Of a DNA stretch of 51,408 nt, positions 1 through 12,132 are shown one piece after another. The notes under the pieces are model-generated. The model was not told the DNA's origin, ran no database searches, and saw only the letters and a program-made list of their open reading frames with translations. The translations under genes were made by a program, and so were the position numbers. Position 1 is the stretch's first letter. Each line of letters begins with the position of its first letter. Source of the stretch: Nemertoderma westbladi (Eukaryota > Xenacoelomorpha > Nemertodermatida > Nemertodermatidae); contig JAUCBJ010007621.1 in assembly GCA_032718475.1 (NCBI GenBank), forward strand, positions 1-51,408, read 5' to 3'.

Positions 1-409
1 ATAGTTTCAGATGTAAACAACTTTCGTAGATTTAGTTGGTGTTGAAACATTAAACATTTATTAAAAACAATACAGCCATTCTGCCTTTGCTGCAATATTT
101 TCGTAAATCTTTCTTGTTAATAGTTATCATTATTAATAGTTAAAGTTAATTATATTAATTATAATTAATATTATTAATTAAGTAATGATACTTATTAATA
201 CATTACATTTAAAATATTTAATGTTTGTTTGTTACTACGCTAAACAGCTAAAGGGAAGGCAGGAAGGGGTATCTCTCTAGGCCTACTGTGTAGTGTGTAT
301 ATGACGAAACACTTAACATGCCCCATATTGCCAGCTGATACAGTGGAGTTTATACTCAGACGATGAAGGAATATGGGAAGGTGGATGGGAATGTGGGAAT
401 TAATAAACG
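1..409. other. AT-rich sequence without a gene
   Basis: AT-rich DNA with runs of TTAAT/ATTAA between about 118 and 220. I see no coding region, RNA gene or repeat unit here. One TAGGCCTA-type octamer lies near 279. Confidence 0.5.
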
Positions 410-590
410 TTGTTGTTACCTTCCAATTGAAGGAAAAGAGCAGGTTACAGCGGCTGTAATTTCTAACCGAAACAATAAACGACGTTTTACCTACAAATTG
501 AGGGAAAGGAGCAGGTTACCGAGACAGGGTTTTCTAACCAAAACAATAAAGGATTTTGTTACCTACCAATTGAGGGAAAGGGTAATATGT
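410..590. repeat. Diverged tandem repeat, unit about 72 bp
   Basis: About two and a half imperfect copies of a unit containing TTACCTNCAAATTGAGGGAAA, then GAGCAGGTTACNG and TTTCTAACC..AACAATAAA. The last copy is cut short where the 50-bp palindrome begins at 591. The short open frames here are by-products of the repeat. Confidence 0.6.
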
Positions 591-640
591 TACCGCGGCG
601 GCTTGTTTACACCCATGGGTGTAAACAAGCCGCCGCGGTA
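591..640. repeat. Perfect 50-bp palindrome (cruciform-capable)
   Basis: Bases 591-614 (TACCGCGGCGGCTTGTTTAC, then ACCC) are followed by the self-complementary dinucleotide AT and then by the exact reverse complement to 640. There is no mismatch and no spacer. The outer flanking bases do not pair, so the symmetry stops at 50 bp. It sits exactly between the 72-bp repeat on the left and the 30-bp minisatellite on the right. Confidence 0.95.
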
Positions 641-958
641 TGAAGTGGGTGTGAGTGGGTATGAAGGTAATATGGTGGGTGTGAGTGGGTAGGAAGGTAA
701 TATGGTGGGTGTGAGTGGGTAGGAAGGTAATGAGGTGGGTGTGAGTGGGTAGGAAGGTAATGAAGTGGGTGTGAGTGGGTAGGAAGGTAACATAGTGGGT
801 GTGAGTGGGTAGGAAGGTAATATGATGGGTGTGAGTGTGTAGGAAGGTAATGAGGTGGGTGTGAGTGGGTAGGAAGGTAATGAAGTGGGTGTGAGTGGGT
901 AGGAAGGTAATATAATGGGTGTGAGTGGGTAGGAAAGTACTATGGTGGGTGTGAGTGG
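641..958. repeat. 30-bp minisatellite, about 10.5 copies
   Basis: The unit is GAAGGTAATRWGGTGGGTGT followed by GAGTGGGTAG. The period is exactly 30, with point changes mostly in the GTAATRWGG part. Because 30 is a multiple of three, both strands show open frames (a His/Thr-rich decapeptide repeat on the minus strand). These are repeat artefacts, not genes. Confidence 0.93.
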
Positions 959-1437
959 TGCTATTGCGCACTCTGAGTACCTCCAATGACAAGGAAATGG
1001 CCAAATTGACCCATTCGAATGAATTTTTGGACAAAATGAATCGGCGCAATCGATTTCTAGCGTATAAAATAGTCGGAAATTTCAGATTAAATAGTTGAAA
1101 ATAGTAATACGCCCCTATTATCTTTGCCAATAATTTTTTCCCCTCCATCTTGTAATTTTTATATTCATTTCCAAATCAAACTTGTGCTAAATATATCAGT
1201 ACTATTTTAATTTGTGTTTATTAGTTGTTAATTAACAATTTATTCGGATATAAATTTATCGTCCGTTGGTTACATTATATAATAATGTTTTTTCTTTATT
1301 ATAGTATCAACAAACACCGTCAAGAAAGTAAAATCAATTTCAATCATAACTGTCATGGATCTAAGCGATGTAAAAAGCGACGCGTAAGTGCTTGTGTGGT
1401 GTAGTTATTTGAATTTGGCGACTGTTATTGTTACAGT
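959..1437. other. Non-coding stretch
   Basis: No gene, RNA or repeat recognised. The stretch between the minisatellite and the ACGT cluster is ordinary AT-rich sequence. Confidence 0.4.
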
Positions 1438-1670
1438 ACGTGTCTAGCACGTCATTTGACGTGCTTGTGTGGTGTTCCAGTGTAGTATTTGACGTATGAT
1501 GACGTAATTAACACGTGTCTAACAAGTCATTTGACGTAAACTGTAGCACGTCATGGTTTGTCGTGCTCAAACACGTGTTTGACACCTCCAAAATACACGT
1601 GGCCAAGACGTCATTTTCAACACGTTGACGTCAAATAATTACGTCGTATCCACGTGTTTTTGACGTGTTG
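1438..1670. promoter_or_regulatory. Dense ACGT-core cluster (CRE-like and CACGTG-like motifs)
   Basis: I count about 17 ACGT tetramers in roughly 235 bp, where random sequence would give about one. Many read as TGACGT (half CRE), AGACGTCA, TTGACGTCAA (full CRE-like), ACACGTGT or CCACGTGT (E-box class). This could be a homotypic cluster of CREB/ATF and bHLH-type sites, or a decayed short tandem repeat with the core CACGTNNTTGACGT. No gene start is visible within several kilobases, so a regulatory role is inference only. Confidence 0.4.
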
Positions 1671-2001
1671 ATGCTTATAGGGCACCTTCTTACTAACCGT
1701 CCGACTGACTGATGAATAGATCACCCCCTCAAAAAATAAAGGACATCGCGCACGCGCATAAAACACTTACATGAATAAAGATAAATTTTGACCAATAAAA
1801 AATCGACCGAAAAGTGAAATCCTGGTATTCTTCACATGGCAGCATGGGCGGTATTCTTCACATGGGCCGGCACCAAAATTTGGCACCAGCCGCTAAAAAC
1901 AAATTTAAGAGTTCTAGCTTATTTTATTTAAATTCCTTTTAGTTCGTTTCAGTTAGTCTTTTAGTTAGTATCAGAGCGGGAGGGGAGGTGTTATATTGAC
2001 A

Positions 2002-2019
2002 CCCCCCCCCCCCCCCCCC
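2002..2019. repeat. Poly-C tract (18 C)
   Basis: Eighteen consecutive C bases followed by GGG. This is one of four long G/C homopolymers in an AT-rich window. Confidence 0.9.
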
Positions 2020-2044
2020 GGGTTTAAGGGGAATACCGGGGAAA

Positions 2045-2262
2045 CTTCAAATGATGGTCGACATAGGCAGAAAGTCCAGTCCAGTACTCATTTAGCTACC
2101 ATTTAAGGATGCAAGGCAGAGATGCCTCGCTAAACCCTTCAAAACATTCGTGCCGAAACGAAAACTACCTTGGCCCCCCACGCCGGGGTTGAACCCACAA
2201 CCTCCGAGATATGTAAATTCAATATAACCACTACACCAAGGTGCGCTCTGAACCAAGGTGGA
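2045..2262 (-). mobile_element. tRNA-derived SINE, copy 1
   Basis: On the minus strand a tRNA-like head reads CACCTTGGTGTAGTGG (A-box region), about 60 bp later GTGGGTTCAACCC (B box, GGTTCRANNC), and then a body with GCATCCTTAA..GGTAGCTAAATGAGTACTGG. The same head and body occur at 43,827-44,105 on the plus strand, with GGTTCGATCC as the B box. The two copies share the sequence up to GAGTACTGG and then diverge. The lack of a folded acceptor stem and the extra body argue against a real tRNA gene. Confidence 0.8.
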
Positions 2263-2269
2263 ACAAGTG

Positions 2270-2480
2270 TCAGATACCGTCAGATCAGATCAGATAACAG
2301 GATAAGGACAGACGTTTTAGCCATCCTACGGTACTGCTGTACTCAGTACTCATACCGCTGTGCTGTACTGATATTGCACTGTACTGTACAGCTGTACTGC
2401 AGTACTGACAACTGATTGCCTGCAAGAACTGAAGAACATTCATTATCAGTCAGGTACCGGTAGTACTACCATACTGAAAT
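2270..2480. repeat. Low-complexity GTACTG/CAGTAC-rich stretch
   Basis: Short overlapping words such as TACTGTAC, CTGCAGTACTG and CAGATCAGATCAGATAA dominate. Similar low-complexity sequence returns at about 37,640-37,690. No gene seen. Confidence 0.5.
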
Positions 2481-2839
2481 AGTAGACTCAATTAGAAAAT
2501 CAATTAAGAATAACAGATGAAACACATTTATACATTTCAGGTAGGCCTACAGTATTTAAATTACCGCTGTATGTCATAATTATTACAGTAGGCCTATTAT
2601 ACAATGGAATAAAAAGTTGAATTTTAAAAAATAAAGTTGAAATTTCAACTCAGTTGAAAATATAGCTGTATAGGCCTAGGCTAACTTCTCCCCGATTGTT
2701 GTGATTTGGCTGTTTGGTGTGATTTGCAGATTTGGTTTGTCAGTTTGTGATTTGGTGTGATTTGTTGTGATTTGGGTGTTTAGACGGACCCTGTCTGCCT
2801 GTACCGCGCATTCACTAGGCCTGCTGACTCTGAAAGGAG

Positions 2840-2962
2840 GTTCAGTTCAGTTCAGAGGTTCCATCAGTAGGGCTCGATCGGAGTTGGGATTTGGCCGGAG
2901 CAGGAGCCGGAGTTGGACAATTTGGCCGGAGCCGGAGCACAGAGCAGGAGCCGGAGTTTTTC
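2840..2962. repeat. GGAGCCGGAG-rich imperfect repeat
   Basis: TTCAGTTCAGTTCAGAGG is followed by several imperfect copies of GGAGCAGGAGCCGGAGTT. A short open frame through it is repeat-driven. Confidence 0.55.
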
Positions 2963-3127
2963 AAAAATTTTAAAAATTTAATTATTTATTTAAAAAAAAA
3001 ATAAAGTACCGGTATGGTTATCGTTCGCCAATCGCTCATAATCAATCATATGTTGGTCTAATTAATTTCATAATTTATAGATTTACGAATTTTCAATTTA
3101 AAATTTAACTGTTTAAGTTATTAATTT

Positions 3128-3176
3128 ATCACGGACAGACGGCCTGACGCTGACGGCGACGGCCTGACGCTGACGG
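3128..3176. repeat. Two-copy tandem duplication
   Basis: ACGGCCTGACGCTGACGGCG is followed directly by a second ACGGCCTGACGCTGACGG. It is short and local. Confidence 0.7.
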
Positions 3177-3342
3177 CTAAAAATTACCTACAGTACCTAA
3201 CTCACTAACTGTCAGATTTACATAGCTGCATAGCGACGGGGTATCTATCTATGTAAAATTATAAATGCTGATAGGGTGACTGTATGGGATGTATGTAGGG
3301 ATAGGTGGAGCGGTGGAGGTGGCCCGGCATGAAATATTTGTA

Positions 3343-3441
3343 GCGCGCCAATGAATAATTTTTGCGCGCCAATGCATAATTTTTGCGCGCCAGCGCGCCA
3401 AAGCTTGGCGCGTTTTATGAAAACGCGCCAAATTTGCGCGC
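3343..3441. repeat. GCGCGCC motif cluster with E2F-like sites
   Basis: Seven GCGCGCC/GGCGCG-type motifs lie in about 100 bp, separated by AATGNATAATTTTT spacers of roughly 21 bp. Two read TTTGGCGCG on the minus strand, a match to the E2F consensus TTTSGCGC. The right half is an inverted repeat (CCAAAGCTTGGCGCGTTTT facing AAAACGCGCC). It could be a short tandem repeat, a cell-cycle-type regulatory cluster, or part of a transposon end. No gene start is visible beside it. Confidence 0.45.
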
Positions 3442-3479
3442 CGGATAAATCCGGCGCACCCTGTAAGAATTCCAGTGTG

Positions 3480-3612
3480 GTTGCAGCCTGGCCTGCTTGC
3501 ACTTTGTGCTGTTGACTTGGAGGTTTCGACGATTGAACCAAGCGAAAAGTCTATCTAAGTCAGCTTGCAAGGACTCAACATCATCGGTATTATGAATTGG
3601 TATATATATCTT
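3480..3612 (-). pseudogene. LINE reverse-transcriptase remnant
   Basis: A minus-strand frame reads DDVESLQADLDRLFAWFNRR and continues NLQVNSTKC. This matches the segment after the FADD box of Jockey/CR1-type reverse transcriptases (LQ.DLD.L..W....L.+N..KC). Only about 40 residues remain, with no flanking domains. The hAT-like MITE begins just to the right. Clade is not assignable. Confidence 0.55.
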
Positions 3613-3618
3613 TGTTGC

Positions 3619-4040
3619 ATTATGTCTAGTAAACGACTGGTTAACTGGGCCGGGTTCAAACCCGGGCCGGGTTGGGGTGACCCGGAACCGGACCCGGCAA
3701 AAAAGGCGCCGGGTACCGGGTTTTATTAAAATTAAGCAATTTGTGTGAATGAGAATGACAAGCCTTTTTGACATACCTATAGTATATGCGTAGGTACCAG
3801 TACACAAAGCTGCCTAAAAGCAGTACCGTAGGTAGTCAGGTAGCATCTTCTTAGATTTTATGTCATTTTCGATTTTTTTTTTCAATTTTTTTTCTTTTGA
3901 TATATCATTTTTTTCGATTTTTTTTTATTTGTATCATTTTTGATATCACAAGTGTAGACCCGGACCCGGACCCTGCGTTTTTGAGACAGACCCGGAACCG
4001 GCCGGCAAAATGTTCGACCCGATCGTTTACTAATTATGTC
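3619..4040. mobile_element. hAT-like MITE with perfect 8-bp target-site duplication
   Basis: The element spans 3627-4032 (406 bp). Its left end TAGTAAACGA and right end TCGTTTACTA are exact inverted repeats. Each is followed inwards by CCGGGT/ACCCGG-rich sequence, so the ends stay similar further in. The direct repeat ATTATGTC flanks it at 3619-3626 and 4033-4040. An 8-bp duplication with short TIRs is the hallmark of hAT transposition. There is no transposase, so it is non-autonomous. The interior holds GC-rich blocks around a T-rich centre (3865-3930). Confidence 0.85.
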
Positions 4041-4434
4041 AACATAACATAACACTGCAAAGTTCTACTTTGCAGCGTAGCAGCCTATCTATTGGACGGA
4101 ATGCTGCAAAGTAATCAATGGCATGGAAAAAACTTCAGTTACCGCATTCCAAAATGTATTATTTCCATTTATAATAATGCGTGGTTTTGCATGCTGCCAT
4201 GGCCTAAGTGCTGCTTTATTATCCAGTTTACAGCGTTGGGACTAGCTACTTACTGTATGTAAATAATTGTTTAAAGTGTACTGTTATCCATTATGGCGAA
4301 ACGTCCAATAGTAGACACTAAAATGACCAAAGAAAATGGCGATAGTGTTCAGTAAAACCGAACGGACACAGATGGTGACTAAGCTTTGCTTCAGTCGACT
4401 ATAGTCAAGATGGACTAATGCTTTTCCTGTTACA
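4041..4434. other. Non-coding stretch
   Basis: No gene recognised. It contains CTGCAAAGTNCTACTTTGCAG-like partial palindromes near 4056-4078, and the word recurs near 4871-4895. Confidence 0.4.
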
Positions 4435-4849
4435 AGGTTGTTCTAGAAAGTTGAAATGTATAATTACCAATAATTCCACAAAAATAAATAAAATTAGATT
4501 TGCCATTGTTCGGGATTTATAGCACTTTAAAGCTTTTACAGATTAGAGCCCTCGTTTTTTTTACAACTTCACCCGTGACGCTATAAAGTGCTTTTTTATG
4601 AATATGAACATGTATAATTAATACTGTGTAGGGTGTATCTGTTAATACATTTCACTTATATTGGATATAGTACATGATTAAAATGTATAGATATATAAGC
4701 ATCAATTAAAATACTTTCTTCACATACCGAATGCTGATAAGTTGACATAATGTAACAAAATTACCTGCATCATTGCTTTCAAAGTCACTTTTCAGCATTT
4801 AAGACCCTTGTTTATTTATGTAAACCTCCCTCTCTGCGCCCGCACGGTA

Positions 4850-5540
4850 CATGAATATACTCGGATCATAATGCTGCAAAGTGCTACTTTGCAGTTTGCA
4901 CACAATGATGTAAATAATTATAGTGTCATCGACAAAGATCCTACACAGGGAGGATGCAATGACCAGGGACATCGTTGACAAATGCAAGAAAGAGAGGATT
5001 GCTGCAGTAACTGTACCTTGTGGGACCACACAATCTGCAGACAATATACAACAACTGGCTCACTTAGAATACCTCCAACACGTATTTATGTTCTATTGGT
5101 CAAGAAATTATTTATCCATGTCGCGACACCATAACCAAACAGCTTGTGCATTAGGATTCTGTGTGATACAGTGTTGAATGCCCTTCGAAGATCAAGGTAA
5201 ATGACATCCGCACCTTTAACTTCAGGATCATCAATATAGTCAGAAAGATCATCTATGATCTAAGCAAGTACACGTACATCTGAAATTCCATCATGAGATT
5301 TGGTTAAAAATAAGTCAAGATTTCAGTTAAGCTCAAGGTTATTGTTTAGAGGGGTATGTTCATGCACATGTTGTGTAAGATCATTATCTAAAACAAACTC
5401 TAAAAATTCACGTTCAAAAGCTCGAGCTTTGGGTAGTGTACACAAGTTTTCCCAATCAATAAGAGGAAAATTAAAATTACCAGTAAATAATATCTCTGTG
5501 GCACAGTTTTAAAGCATTTTATCAATTAAGGTATGTAAGG
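4850..5540 (-). pseudogene. Decayed Jockey/CR1-type LINE, endonuclease fused to reverse transcriptase
   Basis: Read on the minus strand from about 5510: an endonuclease tail (TGNFNFPLIDWENL, then REFLEFVLDNDLTQHV), a jump, then reverse-transcriptase core (DVIYLDLRRAFNTVSHRIL, the FxDxxKAFDxVxH box), a spacer with stops, then VPQGTV and SSLCRIFVDD (the VPQG and FADD boxes). APE endonuclease followed by RT is typical of Jockey/CR1-group LINEs. Several hundred bases between the two domains are missing, and there are stops and frame changes, so it is non-functional. It lies inside the inverted-repeat unit 4435-5992. Confidence 0.75.
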
Positions 5541-5689
5541 CAGAATTACTAAAATGTGTTGATGCAGTAAAACGATAGGCAGATAGGCCTATATTACAAC
5601 AGACTCTAAAATCACAACCATTTTATGGATTATACGAACACAAATAAAATCATTAAAACAACCGGTTACAATACATATAGAATACATAA

Positions 5690-5830
5690 ATACAAAATAC
5701 AATACTGCAATACATACATACATCAGTACATACATACATAAATGCCGGTTACAATACCGGTATTTATTTTAATTCTATATTACAGTATAAGGCCTAACTA
5801 GTAACTATATATATATATATACCGGTACCG
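5690..5830. repeat. ACAT and TA microsatellites
   Basis: CATACATACAT runs lie near 5713-5742 and a (TA)n tract near 5807-5820, followed by ACCGGTACCGCGGTACC, a run of overlapping palindromes. Confidence 0.7.
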
Positions 5831-5992
5831 CGGTACCTCATGTTCATAAAATAGCACTTTATCTGTTTATAGCGTGATGGCATGAGTGATAACAAAACGA
5901 GGGCCGTAAAAGCTTTAAAGTGCTAGTTATATGAACAATGGCGAATCGAATTATATTTAATTGTGGGGAATTATTTGTAATTATAACAACCT

Positions 5993-6697
5993 AATAATGA
6001 CGCGATGACATACTGGAAATACATAGTAAATGTATGACATAGGGCAGTGGGGAGATACTGTGAAATACTAATAATGTCACACTATATACACTAGGTACCT
6101 ACACTATATACAATGCATATAAAGTTGGAAAATATGCTTGTCGCCCTGGCGAATTGGCAGTGCGAAATTAATTCCATACAAGTAAATAAATGCCTAGAGT
6201 TCACAGGTTAAGCGAACAGACGACCACAGATACCTTTAGAACACAGACAAACACACGCTGGAGATTTGTATATGATAATGTATATGGGAATGGGGAACAT
6301 GGGCATTTCACTAGACTGCTAGAGGGAGCTAAAATACGTACTAGTTAGAAATACGCCTCAGGAGTTAGAATACGCTGGGGAATTTTAACCGTTTTAACAT
6401 CTGTACCTTGCACATACAGATATATAATATACCGGACTGGACCGGTTCCAATCAGACCTACTAGAAGGCCTATGTAATGTATGCTAGTGCTAGATCTATC
6501 CTACTATAACCTTGAATTATAAATACCTTATATTATAGGTTCATTTATCTGTTTCTTATCTGATTATTGAGTTGTTTGTACTTTTTATTTATTAACTCGA
6601 GAGAGGTGCTGTTTCACAATGTCTATAGACCTATGTAAATGCCACTATGACTAGAGTCTAGACTTTTAAAACAAAACTGGTACTAACAGCAATCACC
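5993..6697. promoter_or_regulatory. CMIP upstream region
   Basis: This is gene-free DNA before CMIP. I see no CpG-rich promoter. AATTATAAATACC near 6515 could act as a TATA-like element, and no initiator can be assigned. The CMIP start codon has an excellent context (ATCACCATGGCG). A non-coding first exon further upstream cannot be excluded. Confidence 0.3.
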
Positions 6698-8857
<2,160 letters not shown>

Positions 8858-9036
8858 ATCTATGACTATTGCGGTTGGTAAAACTTTATAAGCATAACTT
8901 AGTCTACCATAGTTTGGTAAACATTTACGGCATGGACGGGACCAACCCAATATGCTTTATAATCTATTACTGTCATCACATTTCGTAGTTAAACATATCG
9001 TGATCAGTAGTAGTTGTAGGCCTAGTAGGGGAGATT

Positions 9037-9042
9037 AATAAA
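9037..9042 (+). terminator. Candidate CMIP polyadenylation signal
   Basis: AATAAA lies 180 bases after the CMIP stop codon and is the first canonical hexamer there. The 3' UTR would be about 200 bases. Transcript evidence is absent. Confidence 0.5.
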
Positions 9043-9192
9043 ATACGAATAATTAATTTTGATGTATCTGAACTGTACGCGAAGCAACATATTTGGGATC
9101 ATCCATTAATGACATTACGCTGGGAATGGAGGGTAAACTATTTGTGACGGTGATGGTGGGTGACAGACGAGTGGGTGGGAACTGTGGGGTGC

Positions 9193-9211
9193 GGGGGGGG
9201 GGGGGGGGGGG
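9193..9211. repeat. Poly-G tract (19 G)
   Basis: Nineteen consecutive G bases in AT-rich DNA, about 340 bp after the CMIP stop codon. Confidence 0.9.
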
Positions 9212-10256
9212 TGTCGGTTCGTAGTACTAATAAATGAACATCAGCATTCATAAATTTTGACTTTTGAGATTACCGTTTATCATTTTTTATACCGGTATCA
9301 ACGGTAAATCGATGATATTCAACATGGTGTGCGACCTTGAAACGCAGTTCATTCATTGAACTAGAGCTGTGTGTAAGATAACCTGTTTTTAATAGCTGTG
9401 CGCCTAAATACAATTTTTATTTTATTAGACTTGGACCCCATACAGCTTTATATGATGTACATAACAATACACAAATTAATACCTAATCCTCGAGACATTT
9501 CGTGACAATTTGTCACGTACGGTACATTATAATATATAAGGCGCGGATGGATGGGCCATTAATGGATGTTCCCTTAACATATAAACAATTACGCTGCAGA
9601 ACAATTTTTCCTGTGGACTGCTCCAACTAAAATATACATGGCCTACCGTCTACATCCACTACTATATGAGCTGTTTGGTGTAGTGGTACTAATGGGGGGG
9701 TCGTGTGTACTTAATCGTTACTGTAATGTATACCGTTCTCTCTGTAATATAGTTAATTACACGGATAACGGTTAATCGCTTAGGGTAAATATTGTCAACC
9801 ATATTTCCTTATTTTACTATATACCGTATTTCTAAATGCCGGTTAACTAATATTTTTTAATTTTAATTTCGACATATAACTTAATTTCGGCTTGGAAGTT
9901 TCTTCCTCCCTTACATGGTTTATTTTACTCTGTTTCTGTGTTTTTGTGTAACCCGAAACTTTTTGTTTTTGTGTTAGAAAGTTATCACATAAACCGTATT
10001 ATTTATTTCACATTGTTTCGTTATTGTATTATATATAGCATACATTATTGATAATTATATACCGTACAATTGATTTAGTGATTAACTTTATACTGTTTTG
10101 TAGGGTGATATTGTGGCTTTCTGTACCTCTGGGGCTCAGCGTTACAACACCAAGCCACACTACCCTATATACACCATCTCCCAGTTGTGTCGTAGTTCAT
10201 ATACATCCCCAATTTTTTTTACAAATCGTAATGAGATTGAATGAAAAAGAAGTAGA

Positions 10257-10295
10257 AGATTCCAAATCTGTAACTATATCTGAATTTCGTTGAGG
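10257..10295. repeat. Dispersed 38-bp repeat, copy 1
   Basis: ATTCCAAATCTGTAACTATA then TCTGAATTTCGTTGA. It matches 19,805-19,845 with few changes. Probably part of an unidentified interspersed repeat. Confidence 0.5.
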
Positions 10296-12132
10296 AATAT
10301 CTGACATATGGATGGGCGCTCGAAAATTACATGTTTTAGACCCTATTTTAAATGTAGTGAGACGTAGTTTTTGGTATTTAAACAGTTGCACCTGACTTTT
10401 TCCCACTCTATTTACTTAGATAAACATCTATCGATACAGTTTATTATCATTAGGTAATTAATTCCACAATGAAATTCATAATGCATTAGAAATAGCTTAG
10501 ATGGTATGAATATGTTATAGACTTACATAAAACAAGCTCTGATTTCATTTCTAATTAAAGTTTTGGAGTGTAGTTGACAGTAATAGATAAATTGGCCAGT
10601 AAGAATATCCTATTTTGCCGATTTAATTTCTAGTGAAAGTGAAAGGGGTACCGGTATATTACAAATTATATATTTATATATAATAATCAATGGGAAAGTT
10701 AATATTTTATTGCTAATTACTACTTCACAGGTACATGGGGTTTATCTTATATTGTTTAATGTTAATTATATTAATTAATTATAAATTATTCTGCTGTTCT
10801 TTTAATAGTTTGCGTAGATTACCTTAATTTTAATTTGGTGCATAATTATTTTGGGTAATTGTAATTGTCACTATTTACCCAAAGCCTTGAGTGCAGGGAG
10901 AACCTGACAGATAAATCAATAAATAAAATCTAGGGCTATTACTTACAAAACGTAATAACGTAAACTTACAATAATTAAGTATTTATTTAAATAACTTTAC
11001 AACAATTATTAGATAACTAATTTTCTTTTTCATATTTATTTAATTTTATCTTTCTAATATTTATATTATTTATATAGATTTGGGTCTATTCGAATTTGTT
11101 TCACTACGTCGACAGAGCCAGTACAGTAGTATTGTATCGCCATACCCAATAAACTAACCATAGTTTCAGATTTTTAATTGAAAAATATAATAAATAATAT
11201 GATTCCATGGCTGTGTGGTTCACTATTTTGACAGAAAGGTCGCTACGCTACGTATATATCTTTGTTAAGGAATTCTGCATCAAAGGAATCTATCTATATG
11301 AGTCGTCAATTCCTGTCAGATTAGTTTCTAAGGAGTGTCAACGAACATCGTGCTGTGAGGGTCTTATTTATTTGTTTTTTTTGCACTCACTTTTAATCAA
11401 ATATTGTATTATTATATGACTTCATACTGTAATCTATGTGTATAGTGTCAGTAAATTACAACCACTCACTTTATTTAAACATTACTAGTTATTGGTTTCG
11501 TTAACCCCCCACACACCCTTTGTCCCAACCCAATATATTGTACAATGTTATTTTACCCCTGTTTTGGAGATGTTAGTACATTGCTGATACTTTTTAATAT
11601 TCTTATTATAACAAATATTATAACTGATACGATATAATCTTTATTTATTTCGATAAGGCAATCGTGTTATTTTTTTCTGTTTTTAGTTTCACCTGTTATA
11701 TCAATGGTGCATAGTTTACAGTATTCTAAATGTGCTTTTCTTTCATTTCGTTGTATATCGTTTGTCCTTGCGTCACCATATTATAAATGCATAATTATTA
11801 TACCGAATTATTGAATTTTTCCAGCCATCTGGTGGGTCTGCTATGTTACCCATCGATTATTACTAACAGGTTGTGTTAACTGGGTATATTTATTGGGATG
11901 ATGATAGTTACTGCTAATGCTAATGAGTTTATACGTCACATCTAATAGCTAACTATATACCAAGCAACTGTCCTACCACTTCTCAACTACTGCCGCGGAC
12001 TAATCTCTTCACTACATGGCAATCACGGATACAAGGATATCCTGTTTTGTCTGGATAAAATACAAAATTATGGTATCCTTATTATTTACTGTAACAAAAA
12101 AAATAAGAGATACCTCTGGAACAGAACTACGA

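Larger units (their letters stand above)
4435..5992. mobile_element. Inverted-repeat-bounded unit of 1.56 kb
   Basis: The left arm 4435-4612 and right arm 5839-5992 are imperfect inverted copies. Shared words, read inward, are AGGTTGTT, AATTACNAATAATTCC, GCCATTGTTC, AGCACTTTAAAGCTTTTAC, CCCTCGTTTT, GCTATAAA..AAGTGC and ATGAACATG. Between the arms lies a decayed LINE (about 4850-5540) plus ACAT and TA microsatellites. It could be a DNA transposon with 150-180-bp TIRs that received a LINE, or two oppositely oriented copies of one short repeat. No target duplication was found. Confidence 0.6.
9043..12130. other. AT-rich intergenic region without a recognised gene
   Basis: There is a run of 19 G at 9193-9211, ACCGGTA-type words near 9290 and 10650, and long AT stretches. 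The small open frames near 10,048-10,293 and 11,207-11,419 show no family features. A segment at about 10,257-10,295 (GATTCCAAATCTGTAA..ATCTGAATTTCGTTGA) is repeated at about 19,805-19,845. Confidence 0.5.

Noticed and set aside
534-1148. 204-codon minus-strand open frame with His/Thr decapeptide repeats
   Set aside because: It exists only because the 30-bp unit is divisible by three and lacks stops in that frame. There is no start context, domain or flanking gene structure.
2160-2262. tRNA gene
   Set aside because: A and B boxes are present, but the head is fused to a SINE body shared with 43,827-44,105, and no proper acceptor stem was found.
3619-4040. Possible LTR or solo-LTR
   Set aside because: Termini are inverted repeats, not TG...CA, and the duplication is 8 bp. 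This fits hAT better.
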